The notes: generated by a model not told the origin, from the sequence alone. Shown: positions 23,977 to 35,261, numbered from the stretch's first letter. The stretch: 64,000 nucleotides of DNA from Neurospora tetraspora (GCF_033439725.1 NW_026944383.1:1178001-1242000); one strand, 5' to 3'. Numbers and translations are program-made.

Positions 23977-24558
23977 GGTGGAGGAGGGAGGGTTGAGCAC
24001 AAAACGTTGGTCACGACGGGATGCTTGTCAAAGCAAGGAAAGCATCTGGATGACTGGAGGGAGGTAATCACATTGTTCTTTATACAATTTGAAGGTGGGT
24101 TCGGCTCCGAGGTTCCGGCGCCAATTCGAGCATGGTACCATACCCCCAGGAAAATGCGACTCTTGAACACACACATGTGAATCGACGGCGTCCTACCAAG
24201 AAATCCTCCTCAATGTCATTCCTGTGTCAGTTGAGGAGAGAATACCACGCGCCCGAATGAGGGATCGTGTCCCAGAATGTGGGGAATCGGTTAAAAAGGT
24301 GCGGATGAAACAACCACGGATTTTTCAGTGGTGGCATTATGCGATCGATCCGTTCGGAAGAATTATCGAACGGGACAGTAGCATCAGGGGGAAAGTCGAT
24401 GTTACACAAATGCGGAAAACACCACGCAAAGTTCGTCATTGTTTCAGTCCACGGACGGAGATGGCCCGAAACATAGGTACCCTGGAAATGTGGGCCGATA
24501 GAAACTGAAACTCTATTATTGTCGTCGTCGCTCTATACCCCAACAATAATGTAAGGTA
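23977..24558. promoter_or_regulatory. Upstream region of the SGNH hydrolase and 3' end of the ABC relic
   Basis: No gene is visible. The TATA-like element at 24078-24084 serves the hydrolase on the minus strand. The rest is unannotated. Confidence 0.45.
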
Positions 24559-25347
24559 TCACCCATCCAAAGACTGCCCCAAACACATCTCATAATACAT
24601 CCCCCTCCTCTCCAACAACTCCTCATGCGTCCCCGCCTCCGCAATCCTTCCATACGAAAACACAAAGATCCTATCCGCCCCCTTTATAGTCGAAAGCCGA
24701 TGAGCCACAGCAACCGTCGTCCGCTTCCTCTCGCCTTCGCCCTTGGCAGCAGCATCAAGCGCCGCCTGCACCACCCTCTCCGACTCCGTATCCAGCGCAC
24801 TCGTCACTTCATCCAGCAGCAGTAATCTCGGTTTTTTAACCAGCGCCCGCGCAATAGCAATCCTTTGCCTCTGCCCGCCGGAGAACTGCAGGCCCTGGGA
24901 CCCGCAGGGGGTAGCTAGCCCTTCGGGTAAGGAGGCGATGAAGGTGTCGATGTTAGCCTGGCGACAGGCCTCGAGGATTTCGTCATCCGATACCCCAGTG
25001 GCTTCGCCATTGTCAATTACGCCCATCGCGATGTTTTCTCTTATCGATCCCTGGTAGAGCACCGGTTCTTGCTGGACGAGCGCGATGTTGCTGCGGTAGC
25101 GGCCGAGGTGGATCTGCGAGTAGTCGACACCGTCGAAGAAGATGGTGCCACTGGTGGGGTCGTAGAAGCGCTCGAGGAGAGAGATCATGGTGGTTTTGCA
25201 CATGTACGGTTCGTTCCTTCCTCTTATTTTGCCTCCCGGCGAGCTAACCATGATCCTACAGAGATGAAGTGTTCCTTCCTCGTGAAGGACCAAATACAAG
25301 TGAGATGCTGTCGAGTGTTCCTTTCTTTGGAAGGATGTAAAAATTTT

Positions 25348-25430
25348 CTGCTGTTGCTGCTGCTGGCGCTGCTGGATTTTTTACCCTCCTTCTTGGTTTC
25401 TCTCAGCAGCGCCAACAGCAGCAACAGCAG
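25348..25430. repeat. 27-bp inverted repeat made of CTG/CAG-type units
   Basis: Arms 25348-25374 (CTG-rich) and 25404-25430 (CAG-rich) match at 26 of 27 positions as reverse complements, around a 29-base loop. CAG units continue to just before the ATG at 25445. A strong hairpin would form in either strand. Confidence 0.85.
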
Positions 25431-25552
25431 CAACAGCAGCAACTATGGTGGCGACAACGAGAGGAAAGGCGGCTGTAGCTATGAGTAGCTACGACGACGA
25501 CCCCTTAGAGGCTTCCTACCATGACGATGTGTTAGACACCAGCGTCGATGAC

Positions 25553-25684
25553 GACTTGTTAGATATGGACATCAGCGACAATAACGACCTGTCGGACATG
25601 GACATTAGCGACGATAACGACCTGTCGGATATGGACATTAGCGACGATGACGACCTGTGGGACATGGACACTAGCGATGACGAC
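25553..25684 (+). repeat. 33-bp minisatellite, four copies, coding acidic repeats
   Basis: Four consecutive 33-base units each encode D-L-x-D-M-D-x-S-D-x-x. Units differ by a few bases, mostly at third positions and in the last two codons, so the protein pattern is kept. Confidence 0.85.
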
Positions 25685-26429
25685 GACGAAGTGGAAAGCC
25701 CCGAGTCACTGTATCTTTTCAAGGCATATGGCGCTTATTGTGCCTTTGCTGATGGACGCAAATTGCAAATTGCCCAATCGTTGCCGTCTATACCAACACT
25801 GGTTCAAACCATCTTCGGGCTAGAACTACAATGGGCACCCGGGCTTTGCCCACTCTTCAACGCTGCCAGTGCCCCCAATCTCGATACTCTTAGATCGTTA
25901 CCGGAGTTCTCCTCGGACGATGAACGAGCTTGGGCGATTTACTTACTCATCTTCGAGCATAACGGACAGCCACCATTAGTATATGTTGGCTCGGGTACGC
26001 ACAGGAGCCTAGGCGTACAATACAGGCTTGACGAGTATAGCCGAGGGGCGGGTTTTTCGAGGTATACCGCCGCGGCCATCGCAAAAGGCTACACCCTCAC
26101 CCACAAAAAAATATTAGTTAAGACACCATGTCCATTGCCAGCTCCTCTTCACCTCCCAGCTCGCGCCCTCTTCTATATCCTGGAGGCTGCTATAACATTC
26201 AGCCTATATGCTTACGAAGACCGAGGTATCGTCGACCCTACGCTCACAAAACACCCAATGGGCTTCGTCAATCCCATATGGAGGATTATGTTCCCATCCG
26301 GCCTGGAGCGAAGGTCTGAAACTACCCTCAGTGTATTCGTCTGGCCTCACAGGAGCCAAACTCGAGGCCGCCATACTTCTTGCAGAGCAAAACGCCAAAG
26401 AAGTCAAACGCCAGCATCAGAAGGAGCGT

Positions 26430-26770
26430 TGGGTTAGGTACAAGCAAGACCCAGTCAAACACAAGGCACTCCTAGACCAGAGAAAGGCAGAGTATCAGAG
26501 GCGGCGGCCTCAGGTACTTGCGTACGCAAAAGCGAAGCTGTACGAGTTGAGGGAGGATCCCATCAAACATACTCAACACAAAGCGAAGTTTAATGCGAGA
26601 TATAAGGCGAAGATGGATAAACTCAAGGAGGATCCCGCGGCACACGCTGCATACAGGGCGAAGAGGACTAAGAGGGAGGCCGCTAGGAAATTAGATCCCG
26701 TCAAAGATGCTCAACACAAGGCGAAGAGAAGAGCTCAAGCAAAGGCGAGGATGGAGAAGAGGAAGATGAA
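26430..26770 (+). repeat. Degenerate basic repeats at the C-terminus of the GIY-YIG-like protein
   Basis: Roughly 20-25 residue units recur, each with a D-P-x-K-H/D-x-x-x-x-K-A-K core (for example EDPIKHTQHKAKFNARYKAK and LDPVKDAQHKAKRRAQAKAR). They are strongly basic and probably helical. Confidence 0.7.
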
Positions 26771-27995
26771 GTAGAGACGACTCATCAGCTCTCTGTAAGT
26801 TGCTGTCCCCCAAATTGTTCTGCTTATGAAAATCACTAACCGGTTAACCAGATTGAACCTTGGCCGCGATGCTTGGCGTGGAGTAGACGGCGTAGTTCGG
26901 ACTCTTTCTGGCGCCGACCGCTTTGGCCTCATCCAGAATAGCTGCATACTTGCCTGACAACTTGGGGAAGGCCCAAAAGGCATGAGCAGTCTTGACACTC
27001 GCAAATACCTGCTCGGCAAGCTTGGATGCTCGGGAGTTGATGGTCATGATCTCGTTTTCCTGCTTTGCGTCGATGCCCATGCAGATGCCGGTGACGATGA
27101 CAATGACGGGCACGATGCAAATGGTAATCAGGGTCAACTTCCATTGTACCGCAAAGGCGACAACAAAGGCGGCGAAGAAGGTTGCAATAGCTTGAATGGC
27201 GAGACCCAGTTTCTCTGAGATTCCCTGGTTGACGAGGTTGGCGTTGGTAGTGACATGGCTGGAGATGGATCCGGCCTCGGGCAGGTCGAAGAAGGCAATT
27301 TCCTGGCGTATTGTTTGCTTGAGGAAGTCGATTCGAAGAGACCGTGTGATCCTGATGGCGTTGGTGGAGGCAAGGGTCTTGGGGTGTATGTAAGTGACGG
27401 ATCAAGATATCTTCCCAGACGGCAAGAAGACTTACGGTCCAGATGTATACGAGGACAAGTTTGGCGATGAAGAGATAGACAAAGTATAGTATGGAAATCC
27501 AAAGCTTGTGTCAGTATCTGTTGAACATGCAGCGGGTAAAAAGCTTACGTGTAGTCGTTGAGGCTGGAACGAAACTCTGCAGGGGTAGCTTTGCCGGTTA
27601 TGAAGTTGTTGAAGACAGTGACAAATTTGCCAAAGACAAGGTCCATCAATGGAAGGAGAACACCAGACGCTATCATGCAAGTCAGGGCTGTGTCCACCAA
27701 CCGATGCGGTCTGTGTATCTGAAGATCCTCTGGAAGGTTGAAAGGTGTTAGTTGGTGGTCAGCAGCCACTAGACATGTCTCAACATGTCTTGAATTGTTG
27801 GGACGCATCACTCACAAAGTAACTCTTGAGGCTCCCATCTTCGCATTTGTTTGATACACAATCGGTCCCGTCTTCATTTTGAGCCGCGCCAGATTCGGGA
27901 ATTGGTACGACAACTTCGCCTGGCTTTCTGCCGTCGTCGGTGATTGAGGTGCTGGAAGGTGATTCTTCGGCCACGGCCATGTTGTTGGTCTCCAT

Positions 27996-28938
27996 GCGAT
28001 GACGTGTTGCTCTCTGTCTCCAAACTCATACCCGTCTGTTCGCTCTGTCACACCTAAACACGGACTGTGTCTGGAAGATATATACTCGGGCTGGAAGCAT
28101 CCATTCATTGATGGCAAGTTGGTATCAACTTGTCGTTCCCTTGGCACATTTTGGTGGTGGACTTTTGCAGCAAAGTGGTGTTGATGGCCAAGATACAACG
28201 AATCACAATTCTGGAAAGGCCAGGGCGCAGGGTCGTTTCGGCCAATTGAATGTCAATCCAGGCCCGGGAACAGAGCATTCCGCACAATGGAAGCCATAAG
28301 GTATCATGGCATCGAAGGCCCCTTGCAAACTCCCCGTTGTAACATGGTGAAGACGGCGGTGAGGGCCCATCAAACTCAACATACGCGTATAGTCCATATA
28401 CAGTCACCCAAATTAGCAACCAAGACGAGTGACAACGATTCAAAGTACGGCGCCGTGGCGGATGAGGGGAGGTTGTTGAAGAAAGCCAAGTCTCGAAACG
28501 ACGGGACGGGACTGAAGTGTAGTTCGAGAAAAGTGGGGCAATGTCCGCGGGCGGAGACGGAATCCGCGGGCCGCGATGCCAAGCATTCAATGCCATCCGA
28601 CGTCCAAAGTCGAGACGTCAGCACTCAGCAGTCACAGCAGCTCCCATTGCATTCTCACAGCCTCAACAGTCCTGTCATTTCAGCACAATACGAGGCTCCA
28701 CATAACTGTATACCCTCAGAGCCACAGCAGTTTAGTAGGGCATCTGTCTGCAATCGCTTCGGGTGTCTTTTCATTGCTGATATTGTCCTTTTTCAACATT
28801 TGCATTTGATAGGTATCTTTGGTCTGCATTAATGTGAACATCGATTCCTTGGCGACGCAAGCCCAGGCTACCTAAACTCCAATTTGCACTACCGTCCCGG
28901 TCTTTTGGATCAGCACAAGGAAAACCAACACATCTCAA
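27996..28938. promoter_or_regulatory. Divergent promoter region between ABC relic and Zn2Cys6 regulator
   Basis: A 943-base region. A 181-codon open frame on the plus strand (28287-28832) has low-complexity, non-conserved-looking content and is not called. The ABC side has a TATA-like element at about 28079. The layout suggests the regulator may have controlled the transporter. Confidence 0.45.
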
Positions 28939-31834
28939 ATGGACACGGAAAGAGAGGCCAGTGGCGAGAGGGATGCGGCCGAGGGAAACAGCCCAGGGGC
29001 AGGTCTAAAGAGAGCAGTAAGTCCTTTCCTTTTTAAAGTCCCACGGACTCGGTCACGCACGCCGAAAACCTGATGTCTGAATAGCGGGGCCCGCTCCGGT
29101 CCGGGTCCGGCCTCACGGATCCCGATGGGGTGCCCGCGGTGTCCGACCCGCACCCTCCAACTCGGGGTACCTTACACGTACTTCCGCATATTTCCTTTCG
29201 CATGTCACCACTCCTTTTGGAATTTCATGCCCAGCAATACTACCTGCATTGAAGAATGCATGAGTGCAACTGCGTTTCACTGACACACGCCGATTTTACA
29301 GTGCGATCAATGCCGGCTCCGTAAGGTAGGTAGGTCCAAGGCCATGTTCTCATCAAAAGTTCTAACTGGATCCCCCTTCTCTTGACTACATAGATCCGCT
29401 GTGACAAAGAGTCACCGTGCTCAAATTGTAGGACAGCAAACCGGTCATGCAGCTCATCCGGAGTAGGCCAGAAGCCCAAGGAACAACGACAGCGAGTTCT
29501 CATCTCGGCGCAATATGAGCGCAAGATCGACCACTTCGGAACCCGGCTCACCGGCATCGAAAAGATGCTGCGTGAGCTAATGGTCATCTCACAATCCAGC
29601 AGCCCATCATCCGCATCCTCATCTCTCGCCGGCCCCGCCGCCGCCAACAACAACAACAACAACAACAACAACAGCAATGCTTCTCCCGCCAGCGAACCCC
29701 CAGTGGCCATCATCAGCGACATAGTCGGTGATCCCGACCGGGGTGAGATTCCCCTCGACGACCATGACGACAACGACGACGAGATGGACTCTGCCTTCGA
29801 GGGCAACTCCTCCATGGCCGCCCAGACCGTCTTCGCCAGCGAGTTTCTCGAGAACGCCGTGACCCGGGACACGTCGCTCAGCCCCAGCATGGAGTCGGCC
29901 CTGTCGTCCCTCCGGCAGATTGTGAGCATGCAGAACCGCAAGCGGACGAACCAGGACTCGAGGTTTCCTAACGCGAAGCCGATGCCTAGAGGGTGTATGC
30001 GTGAACTGCCTATGCCTCCGAGCCCAGTAGTGGTGGGCATTCTTCGGGATATTAAGAATGAGCTACCAGAAACCTTCACATTAATGTGCACGTTTATCGC
30101 GGTAGACGACTTCGTCGACTGCTGTCGGAGGGTATACTTCGCTACCGAAGATTACAGCTTGGCAACCTTCATCGTCGTCAATGCCGGTCTGTTCTACCTC
30201 TTCCAGGAAAAGGCTACAAGGGTGGACGAGGCTCATCAGGCTGAAAAGCTGCTCGAGTACCGTAACCTGTGCCGAGACAATCTGGAGACGGCCCTGATGG
30301 CATTGCCTCTGTTCATGCCGGCAAGAAAGGAGAGTATCGAAGCATTGTTGTTGGCTGTAAGTTCCAGTCCTCTTACCATTTAGCTCAAGATCAGTTTCAT
30401 TCCTTCCCTTGTCCGTGACATAACATCCATGGGTGTGCTAACCCAGCCCTTCCGCATAGGCCTCCTACGCCGTCGAAGCCTCCCGCTTCACCCTCGCCTG
30501 GCAACTCAACTCCTCAGCAGTCATGATCTGCCAAACCCTCGGCTACCACCGCCTTCCCGCCACCACCTCGGGCGCCTCCTCCGCCAACGACGACGTCTCC
30601 AACGACACCAAGTCCGCTCTCTTCTGGTTCGCCTACATGCTAGACAAGGGCCTCTCCCTCCGCTTCGGCCGCTCGTCCATGATCCAAGACTACGACATCG
30701 CCATCCCCAAACGCATGGGCCGGACCATCAACGTCGCCGACTTCTGGAAGGAGATGCTCAACCTGTGGATCGAACACGCCGAGGTAATGGGCAAGGCCTA
30801 CGAACAGCTGTACTCCATCGCGGCCCTGTCACGACCGCCCGAGCAGCGCATCGAGAGCGCGCGTCAGCTGGTTGAGGCCATCAAGGGAATAGCGAGGGAA
30901 AACGATGAGCTCATCCGTCATGCGCGCGAGACGGGCAAGCTTGCTGATTCCGGAAGGAGAGACGGGTTCACGGTGACGTTGATGCTGCGGTCGGACGAGG
31001 TCACGTACTGGGCATCGCTGTGTCTAATATACCGCGCGATTCCGGCCGCTCCTGGGTTCGGTAGCACCTTCAACCCGGAGTGTATCGAAGCGGCGCGACG
31101 GGCGGTCGAGGTTCATTTGGAATGCATGCAGATTCCTGGCTTGAGCGTTTTCACCAAGGTTGGGTATCTTCACTGGTAAGTCTCACACACCACCCAGGTG
31201 ACATTTGTATTGGGAGGTCTCCCAACTCTAACAAACAACCAACCAACCAACCAACAGGACGATCCTCTATGCCCCGTTTATCCCCTTCATCGTCTTGTTC
31301 TGCCATGTCATCGAGACATCCAACATGCAGGACCTAGACCGCATGGACCACTTTGTCGCCTCTCTCTCCACCGTCTGCAGCATCTCCGAGGCTATCGACA
31401 AGTTCAATCGCGTATGTCAAGTCCTCTGCCACGTCGCACGCCTGTACGTCGAGACCAAGGCACAGCAGCAACAGGACCAGGACATGATGCTAGTCGGTCA
31501 TGATTTCGACATGTATCTCACTCAGCTCGGGTTCATGCCCCAGCAACTCCTCCATGATCAGCAGCAGGGGCAGCAACAGCATGCAAACTCCAATTCCAAC
31601 CCTGCCCATCAGCAGCGACAACATCAACATGGCAGTATGGCGGCGCCAGGCGCTGCCGCCGCCGTCACACCTGGTGTCTTTTCTGCAGATATGCCCGCTG
31701 GCCTTATAGATGCGACGCAAACAGCGCAGCTCGGTAACTGGTTTTCCGGCCATCGACATATCATGAACTTGGTGGAGGAGGACTTGTCGGGGTTTGAGCC
31801 GAGGATTTGGACGACTATGACCGGGGGTCCTTGA
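28939..31834 (+). CDS. Zn2Cys6 binuclear-cluster transcription factor
   Basis: A nuclear regulator. Exons 28939-29016, 29302-29325, 29394-30356, 30460-31175 and 31258-31834 join in frame to 785 residues. The DNA-binding cluster near residues 27-53 begins CDQCRLRKIRCDKESPC and continues through SNCRTANRSC, giving the spacing C-x2-C-x6-C-x5-C-x2-C-x6-C. Its first half sits on a 24-base micro-exon. A linker with poly-Ser and poly-Asn follows, then a fungal-specific middle homology region, including the helix FWFAYMLDKGLSLRFGRSS. The C-terminal part is Gln-rich (about 31460-31630). It is divergent from the ABC transporter relic, which may have been its target. The gene is intact. The pathway it controls cannot be read from sequence, and a role in the polyketide cluster is possible but not shown. 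Confidence 0.92.
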
Positions 31835-32161
31835 GGTAGAAAACCGATCGGCGACAGATGTGTTGCGCCTTGTAAAACAATTCGGCGGCTTTCCATTTTC
31901 CAACCATCCTTGATCTTGGCGGACTCTCCGCTCTTGTTTTTGCGCGCTGGAGTTGGGGCGGTATTTTCGGCAGAGTCGACTCGATGGGAGGATGGCGCAA
32001 CAATTCGATCCTTCTGTAATAGCGAATTTGGCGTTCAAAGCTGATAGACTTCCTTCCCAAAACCAGTCGATGGCTCCTGCAGATCTGTTGTTTTAATGCT
32101 GTTGGTTGCACGCGCAGTCCCAACGAACTTCGGTATTGATATCCTCCAATGACATGCCCGC
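31835..32161. other. Convergent intergenic spacer
   Basis: A 327-base spacer between two stop codons with no gene visible. Confidence 0.6.
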
Positions 32162-32784
32162 TCAGTCAGTCGGTTTCCTAGGATCGTAAACCTCATATCC
32201 CTCGTCTTCGGTGTCGCTCTCAACCAGTTCGCTTCTCGGTGCCCTCCTAATCCCCGGTTGTTGGCCATCCGGCGCTGTATCGCTCCTAGTTGCTAGAGCC
32301 GGTGCAGCCGCTGATGTAGCCGTTTTAGGTTCCCCGACAGGAACAAAAGCGCTCTTGAAACCCGACTTCTTGAATCCGCCCTTCTTGAACCCACCACCGC
32401 CGCCGCCGCCCCCAGCAGCACCAGCACCACCAGCCGCAGCTTCTCCAAGCTTGATGGAGATGACGCCCTCATTCTTTTGCTCTTGTCTCCTGGCGCGTGC
32501 GGCAGCTTGGGGGTCCCGCACCATCTGCTTCATATCCTTGAGGCGCTGCTTGTGGCTGTGGTCGTAGGAGGAGAGGTGGGCTTCATAGTCGTTCATGCGG
32601 CTGTATCCTTTTTGACATAGCTGGCAGTAGAAGGATTGGAGGGCTTCGCGGGCGGAGGAGGTTTGAGCTGGTGGGAGGGTTTGGTGGCGCTATTTGAGGG
32701 AGTGGTTAACATGTTGCGATCAGGAAGGGTTGCGTGGAGAGCATTGGATGGATGGATGGATGGATGGCGACGTACTGGAGGCAT
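32162..32784 (-). CDS. Small C2H2 (matrin/U1-type) zinc-finger protein, GPATCH8/ZNF804-like finger
   Basis: A 178-residue protein. A 9-base first coding exon (32776-32784, encoding MPP) is followed by an 86-base intron containing (GGAT)n and a second exon, 32162-32689. One zinc finger lies near residues 22-45: YCQLCQKGYSRMNDYEAHLS, then SYDHSHKQRLKDMKQM. The C-x2-C and paired histidines with the following HKQRLK helix resemble the RNA-associated finger of the animal GPATCH8 and ZNF804 proteins. A Gly-rich and FKKGGFKKSGFKS-type basic stretch and an acidic C-terminus follow. Role unknown, probably nuclear and RNA-related. It is divergent from the MCP1-like gene. The start is chosen because the short first exon gives an in-frame join with good splice sites. 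Confidence 0.8.
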
Positions 32785-33405
32785 TTTGACGGTGGTTTAG
32801 ACAATATGGTCGAGATTGAGGCTTCTGAACTGATATGAAAATACGGCTATCACGATTGTCAATTGCCGAGTTTTCAATTTCGTTGCGTGTTGTCGTTGGG
32901 TTTGGTTGCGAGGGAAGTGAACATGTGTAAAGTCGAAGCTCGAAATGAAGCGCGTCTTGCGTGTGAGGTCACACCCAAAGACCAAGAACTGCCGGCGGCA
33001 CGAATCAAGTTCGCTCAAATGCAACTTTAACGGACAGCAGGGAAACGTGGGGAAGCTAGGTGCCCCCACAGACTCCACCACACCGCCAATCCCCACCAGG
33101 CTTGGCTTAGCGGACACTGTGGTCCACTTGAGGACCCCAACGGCTGAGCCAGTGAGGACCCACCCTCGTCACTCAACAAATGCGCCAGTACGTACCTAAA
33201 GAACCCGAAACCTCCACCCATCTGTCTGCTTGGTTCCTGACGACAAACCTGCCCGGGTCTCCTGAAGTCCCAATTCGTACCACAACATCAGGAGAAGAGA
33301 CGAATTGACTGATCAAAAACAACCTCAAGAAGGAAGAAAGAACAAGTAACGGTTGCGAGAGACTGGCGCAACCCGACGCTTTACACCACAGCCAGTCCAT
33401 CCACC
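32785..33405. promoter_or_regulatory. Divergent promoter of the zinc-finger and MCP1-like genes
   Basis: A 621-base divergent region with no coding signal that I can support. No clear TATA element stands out. Confidence 0.45.
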
Positions 33406-34604
33406 ATGGATCCTCACGACCTGGACCATCGGGACCACCGACTAAGTCACAAGGCGTCGCAAGAGACCTTTATCTCGCTAGTACAACTCGACCCAGAGCC
33501 GATACTAGACCCTTACCAAGAAGACGGTCCCGACTTTGACCCAACAAGAGATGCCTCGCCCTCGGACGACGCCGGCGAAGGCGGCTCTCTAGCAGACTCG
33601 ATACACTCTCTCAAGTCATCCGGATCAGGAGGGACGGCCGGAGGCATTGGTCTAACAAACACAACGACACCACTCGGCTTAAGCGGTAGCGGTCATGGAG
33701 CGATATACTACCGTAAGAAAACCTCATCCCCCACCCAAACTGCGACTTTCCTCCTCCCCACAAAATCCCGGCTTTTCAACTACTGACACTCTCTCTCCCC
33801 CCTCCTCCTCCAGTAACCCGCATCCAACGCTACTCCTCCTACACCTTCTCCCTCTTCGCCTCCCTCCACCTCGCCACAACCTCCGTCATCCCTGTCCTGG
33901 CACGCTCGGTCCCAGCCTCCGAATCCTACCTCCTCCTCGCGCGCGAGATCTACCAAACGCCGCTTTCCGAACCCTTACTCGTCGCCCTCCCCATCGTCGC
34001 ACACGTCGGCGCGGGTTTACTCGCCCGCTTACTCCGCCGCCGCGAGAACCTCCGCCGCTACTACGGCGTCGGCTCCGACGAGAAAACACACGGTCTGATC
34101 GCCAAGCCCACGGCGCGCTTCCTGCGCAGCGGCTGGCCGCGCCTCAGCTGGATTGCGCTATCGGGTTATAGTTTCACGGCGGTGGTGGCCGCGCACGCGT
34201 TCATGAACCGCGGCTTGCCGCTTGCGGTGGAGGGGGATTCGGCCAACATCGGGCTGGCGTACGTCGCGCACGGGTTTGTGCGACACGCGTGGACGTCTTG
34301 GCTTGCGTACGCGGCGCTGCTGGGGATCGGGTGCGGTCATATGGTGTGGGGGTGGGCGAAGTGGTTTGGCGTGTCGCAGGGCGCTGGGTGGGCGTTGGAG
34401 AGGCATACGGGCGTGCCGGAGGTGGATAGGAAGGCCAGGCGCAAGAGGAGGAGGAGGTTGATTTGGATTAATGCCGTAGCGGCGGCGGCGGCGGCGGTTT
34501 GGGCGGCTGGTGGACTGGGGGTTGTCGCGAGGGGAGGGGAGACGTTGGGGTGGGTTGGGAAGGTTTATGATGGGTTGTATGAGAAGGTGCCCTTTTTAGC
34601 ATGA
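33406..34604 (+). CDS. mcp1: MCP1-like mitochondrial membrane protein (DUF1691)
   Basis: Resembles yeast Mcp1, a mitochondrial outer-membrane protein whose overexpression relieves loss of ER-mitochondria tethers and which works in mitochondrial lipid balance. Exons 33406-33712 and 33814-34604 join to 365 residues. The first 100 residues are acidic and polar. The membrane part begins RIQRYSSYTFSLFASLHLAT, followed by a helix ending LLVALPIVAHVGAGLLARLL. Further helices include GYSFTAVVAAHAFMNRGLPL, LAYVAHGFVRHAWTSWLAYA and a late Ala-rich helix. Histidines within the helices are typical of the domain. The gene is intact. Assignment rests on the pattern of helices and conserved short blocks that I recall, without a search. 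Confidence 0.75.
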
Positions 34605-35261
34605 TGGGATGAACTGAAGGGGAAAGAAAAGACTTTTGCCTTGGGGTTTTCAAGAGATGAGATGGAATGAACATGGTGCGGCGCAATGCACGGCGCGCGC
34701 ACGACTACCGGCCATGCACCGCGCCCGGGACACATGGGCGACACGGCGGTTGCATTTCAAGACCCGTTTTGGCGTTTAAGATTAGTACATATACTTTTAT
34801 GATTTGTAGATAGCATGCATGGTTAACGCTTAGATTATACATACCAACAAGACATGAACATGATGACATCGACTTTGTATAGCCGTAGATGCTTGTGTGA
34901 TGCAACCCTGTTGCCTTTCGTCTGAACTGAACACTCCCGTCCTTGCCTCTCTGTGCCTGCAGATCCGACGACGTCCTTCCATCAGTGCAAGCGCCAATTG
35001 TTTATCACCTGTTACCAACCGAATTTGATCCCATAATTTTGAGAGCCTAGGAGTGTTTTTTTGGAAAAAGCATATCATCAAGGATCATTTTCCATGCTAC
35101 AGTACAGTACAGCTTATCTCTGACCTTGTCCCAATCGCTTAGTTATCGCGCACGAACAAAACTGAAGGTACCGTGGTAGGTACCTAGCACAACATGAACA
35201 TCCTTTTTTGTGTGTCATCCACATAAGCCCCAAATCGTGCGCCATCTTACAACAATGAACA
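34605..35261. other. Intergenic region upstream of tRNA-His
   Basis: No gene is supported. Short A/T-rich patches and GGTACC motifs (about 35167-35184) are present. Confidence 0.5.

Larger units (their letters stand above)
25445..26774 (+). pseudogene. GIY-YIG-nuclease-like protein with acidic and basic repeat blocks, one frameshift
   Basis: I do not recognise a named family; the following is visible. The start at 25445 follows the CAG tract. Residues of about 35-80 form an acidic block built of four 11-residue repeats (consensus DLSDMDISDDN), encoded by 33-bp repeats. Next comes a domain with AIYLLIFEHNG and LVYVGSGT, spaced like the GIY and YIG motifs of GIY-YIG nucleases, then an arginine in YRLDEYSRG and a glutamate in FYILEAAITFS that could be the metal ligand. 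Near 26300-26330 the frame shifts by +1. The second frame runs to 26774 and encodes lysine-rich repeats of the type DPVKHKALLDQRKAEYQ, likely nucleic-acid binding. Nuclease activity is inference. Full length would be about 440 residues. Confidence 0.6.
25208..26874. mobile_element. Foreign segment replacing the centre of the ABC gene
   Basis: Recognisable ABC coding sequence stops near 26875 and resumes near 25207. The sequence between is unrelated to ABC transporters and carries a plus-strand gene, opposite to the transporter. Edges are approximate: left about 25205-25210, right somewhere in 26820-26880. I find no long terminal inverted or direct repeats. A perfect palindrome, TAACCGGTTA, lies near the right edge at about 26838-26847, and a strong inverted repeat lies at 25348-25430. 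About 2.2 kb of transporter is missing, so this is replacement or insertion with deletion. The segment is not A+T-mutated, unlike the LTR element. Confidence 0.65.
24559..27995 (-). pseudogene. ABC-B (MDR/P-glycoprotein type) transporter with its middle replaced by foreign DNA
   Basis: The 5' part (about 26875-27995) encodes a charged N-terminus (METNNMAVAEE) and the first membrane domain, including the segment QEIAFFD and helices around FFAAFVVAFAVQWKL. The 3' part (24559 to about 25207) encodes the second nucleotide-binding domain, with Q-loop LVQQEP, signature FSGGQRQRIAIARAL, Walker B LLLLDEVTSALD, H-loop AHRLST and a natural C-terminus. The first nucleotide-binding domain, the second membrane domain and most of the Walker A of the second domain are absent. 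In full-length relatives this is roughly 750 residues. The retained edge reads CKTT where GCGKTT is expected. A further one-base deletion breaks the frame near the first helix (about 27695-27705). A TATA-like TATATACT lies at about 28079. This is a null allele. Confidence 0.9.

Noticed and set aside
28287-28832. 181-codon open frame between the ABC relic and the regulator
   Set aside because: Low-complexity content in a divergent promoter region; no conserved motif seen.
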